Below are positions 63,772 to 64,000 of a stretch of DNA of 64,000 nt, piece by piece; positions within the stretch are counted from its first letter, which is position 1; each line of letters opens with the position of its first letter. The notes below the pieces were generated by a model. It saw only the letters and a list, made by a program, of their open reading frames with translations. It made no database searches and was not told where the DNA came from. The stretch lies in assembly GCF_026790065.1 (NCBI RefSeq), contig NZ_JALAMO010000016.1:1-64000 (forward strand), read 5' to 3'. A program made the position numbers and the translations under genes. The stretch is from Bacillus sp. N13C7. Lineage in GTDB: Bacteria > Bacillota > Bacilli > Bacillales > Bacillaceae.

Positions 63772-64000
63772 TTTCCACTCTCCCCTGTTTGCAAAAATGA
63801 TCCCCCAAACGCCTCTTGTACAACAAGCGGATTCCAATAATCCTTGTAACGCATTATGCGGCCATCATTTGTTTCGATGACACTGATATAGCTTTGGCGA
63901 TAAGGCAGCCCGGTCTTAATCACATGGCCGTCACATTGAAACTCCGCAATCACCGTATTCGAGTCTGCTGAACGGTACACTGTCGGAGTGGTAAATGAAG
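63768..64000 (-). CDS. yesE: SnoaL-like protein YesE (5' end beyond window)
   Basis: The C-terminal 77 or so residues of a SnoaL/ketosteroid-isomerase-like protein are present; the reading frame is still open at the window edge, so the start is missing. Seen are TVIAEFQCDGHVIKTGLPYRQSYISVIETNDGRI and YKDYWNPLVV, the pattern of the curved sheet in this fold. Cotranscribed with yesF. Substrate unknown. Confidence 0.8.
   Translation of the reverse strand, partial: SFTTPTVYRSADSNTVIAEFQCDGHVIKTGLPYRQSYISVIETNDGRIMRYKDYWNPLVVQEAFGGSFLQTGESGK

Overview
The window is a chromosomal segment of a Bacillus subtilis-group bacterium. Gene content and order match the B. subtilis yfmL-to-yesE stretch, read here in reverse relative to the usual numbering. 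Many proteins are recognisable B. subtilis products at their usual lengths, such as the 1061-aa P450-reductase fusion CypD, the 446-aa LplD, the 857-aa YetA and the CotJ trio. I see no rRNA, tRNA, insertion sequence, prophage or CRISPR array.

Layout. (1) 0-14.3 kb: DEAD-box helicase yfmL, ABC-F factors yfmM and yfmR, the MerR/MFS efflux pair yfmP-yfmO, membrane protein yfmQ, soluble chemoreceptor yfmS with aldehyde dehydrogenase yfmT, amino-acid permease yfnA, HAD phosphatase yfnB and MFS exporter yfnC. A decayed acetyltransferase gene lies near 3.5-3.8 kb. (2) 14.3-21.4 kb: the spore-surface polysaccharide cluster yfnH-G-F-E-D (nucleotide-sugar synthesis plus three glycosyltransferases) and the lipoteichoic-acid synthase paralogue ltaSA (yfnI). 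(3) 21.7-32.4 kb: cypD, yetN, the flavin monooxygenase/MarR pair yetM/yetL with its palindromic operator, Ca2+ channel yetJ, small yezD, an RsbR-type stressosome paralogue divergent from a glycine-rich repeat protein, yetH, Fur-type hmoA and yetF. (4) 32.5-58.8 kb: a 26-kb rhamnogalacturonan (pectin) utilisation locus. (5) 58.8-61 kb: yesK, yesJ and the spore-coat operon cotJABC. (6) 61-64 kb: a TetR regulator divergent from a resorcylate-decarboxylase-like amidohydrolase, then yesF and a truncated yesE.

In the pectin locus, YesW (secreted) and YesX (cytosolic) are PL11 rhamnogalacturonan lyases. Two importers without their own ATPase (YesOPQ and LplABC) bring in oligosaccharides. YesR (GH105), YesT and YesY (deacetylases), YesZ (GH42), YetA (PL26-like) and LplD (GH4) finish degradation. 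Two-component system YesMN and AraC regulator YesS sense inducer. Four cre-like sites sit at yesL, yesO, yesW and lplA. The yesW and lplA promoters also share an A-rich motif placed identically relative to the -35 box, which I propose as an AraC-type activator operator.

The parts that look least conserved, or that I do not recognise, are the repeat protein at 30.2-30.8 kb, the RsbR paralogue beside it, the tetR-decarboxylase pair next to cotJ, the GNAT remnant, the apparent absence of yetK, and a PerR-like box upstream of yezD.
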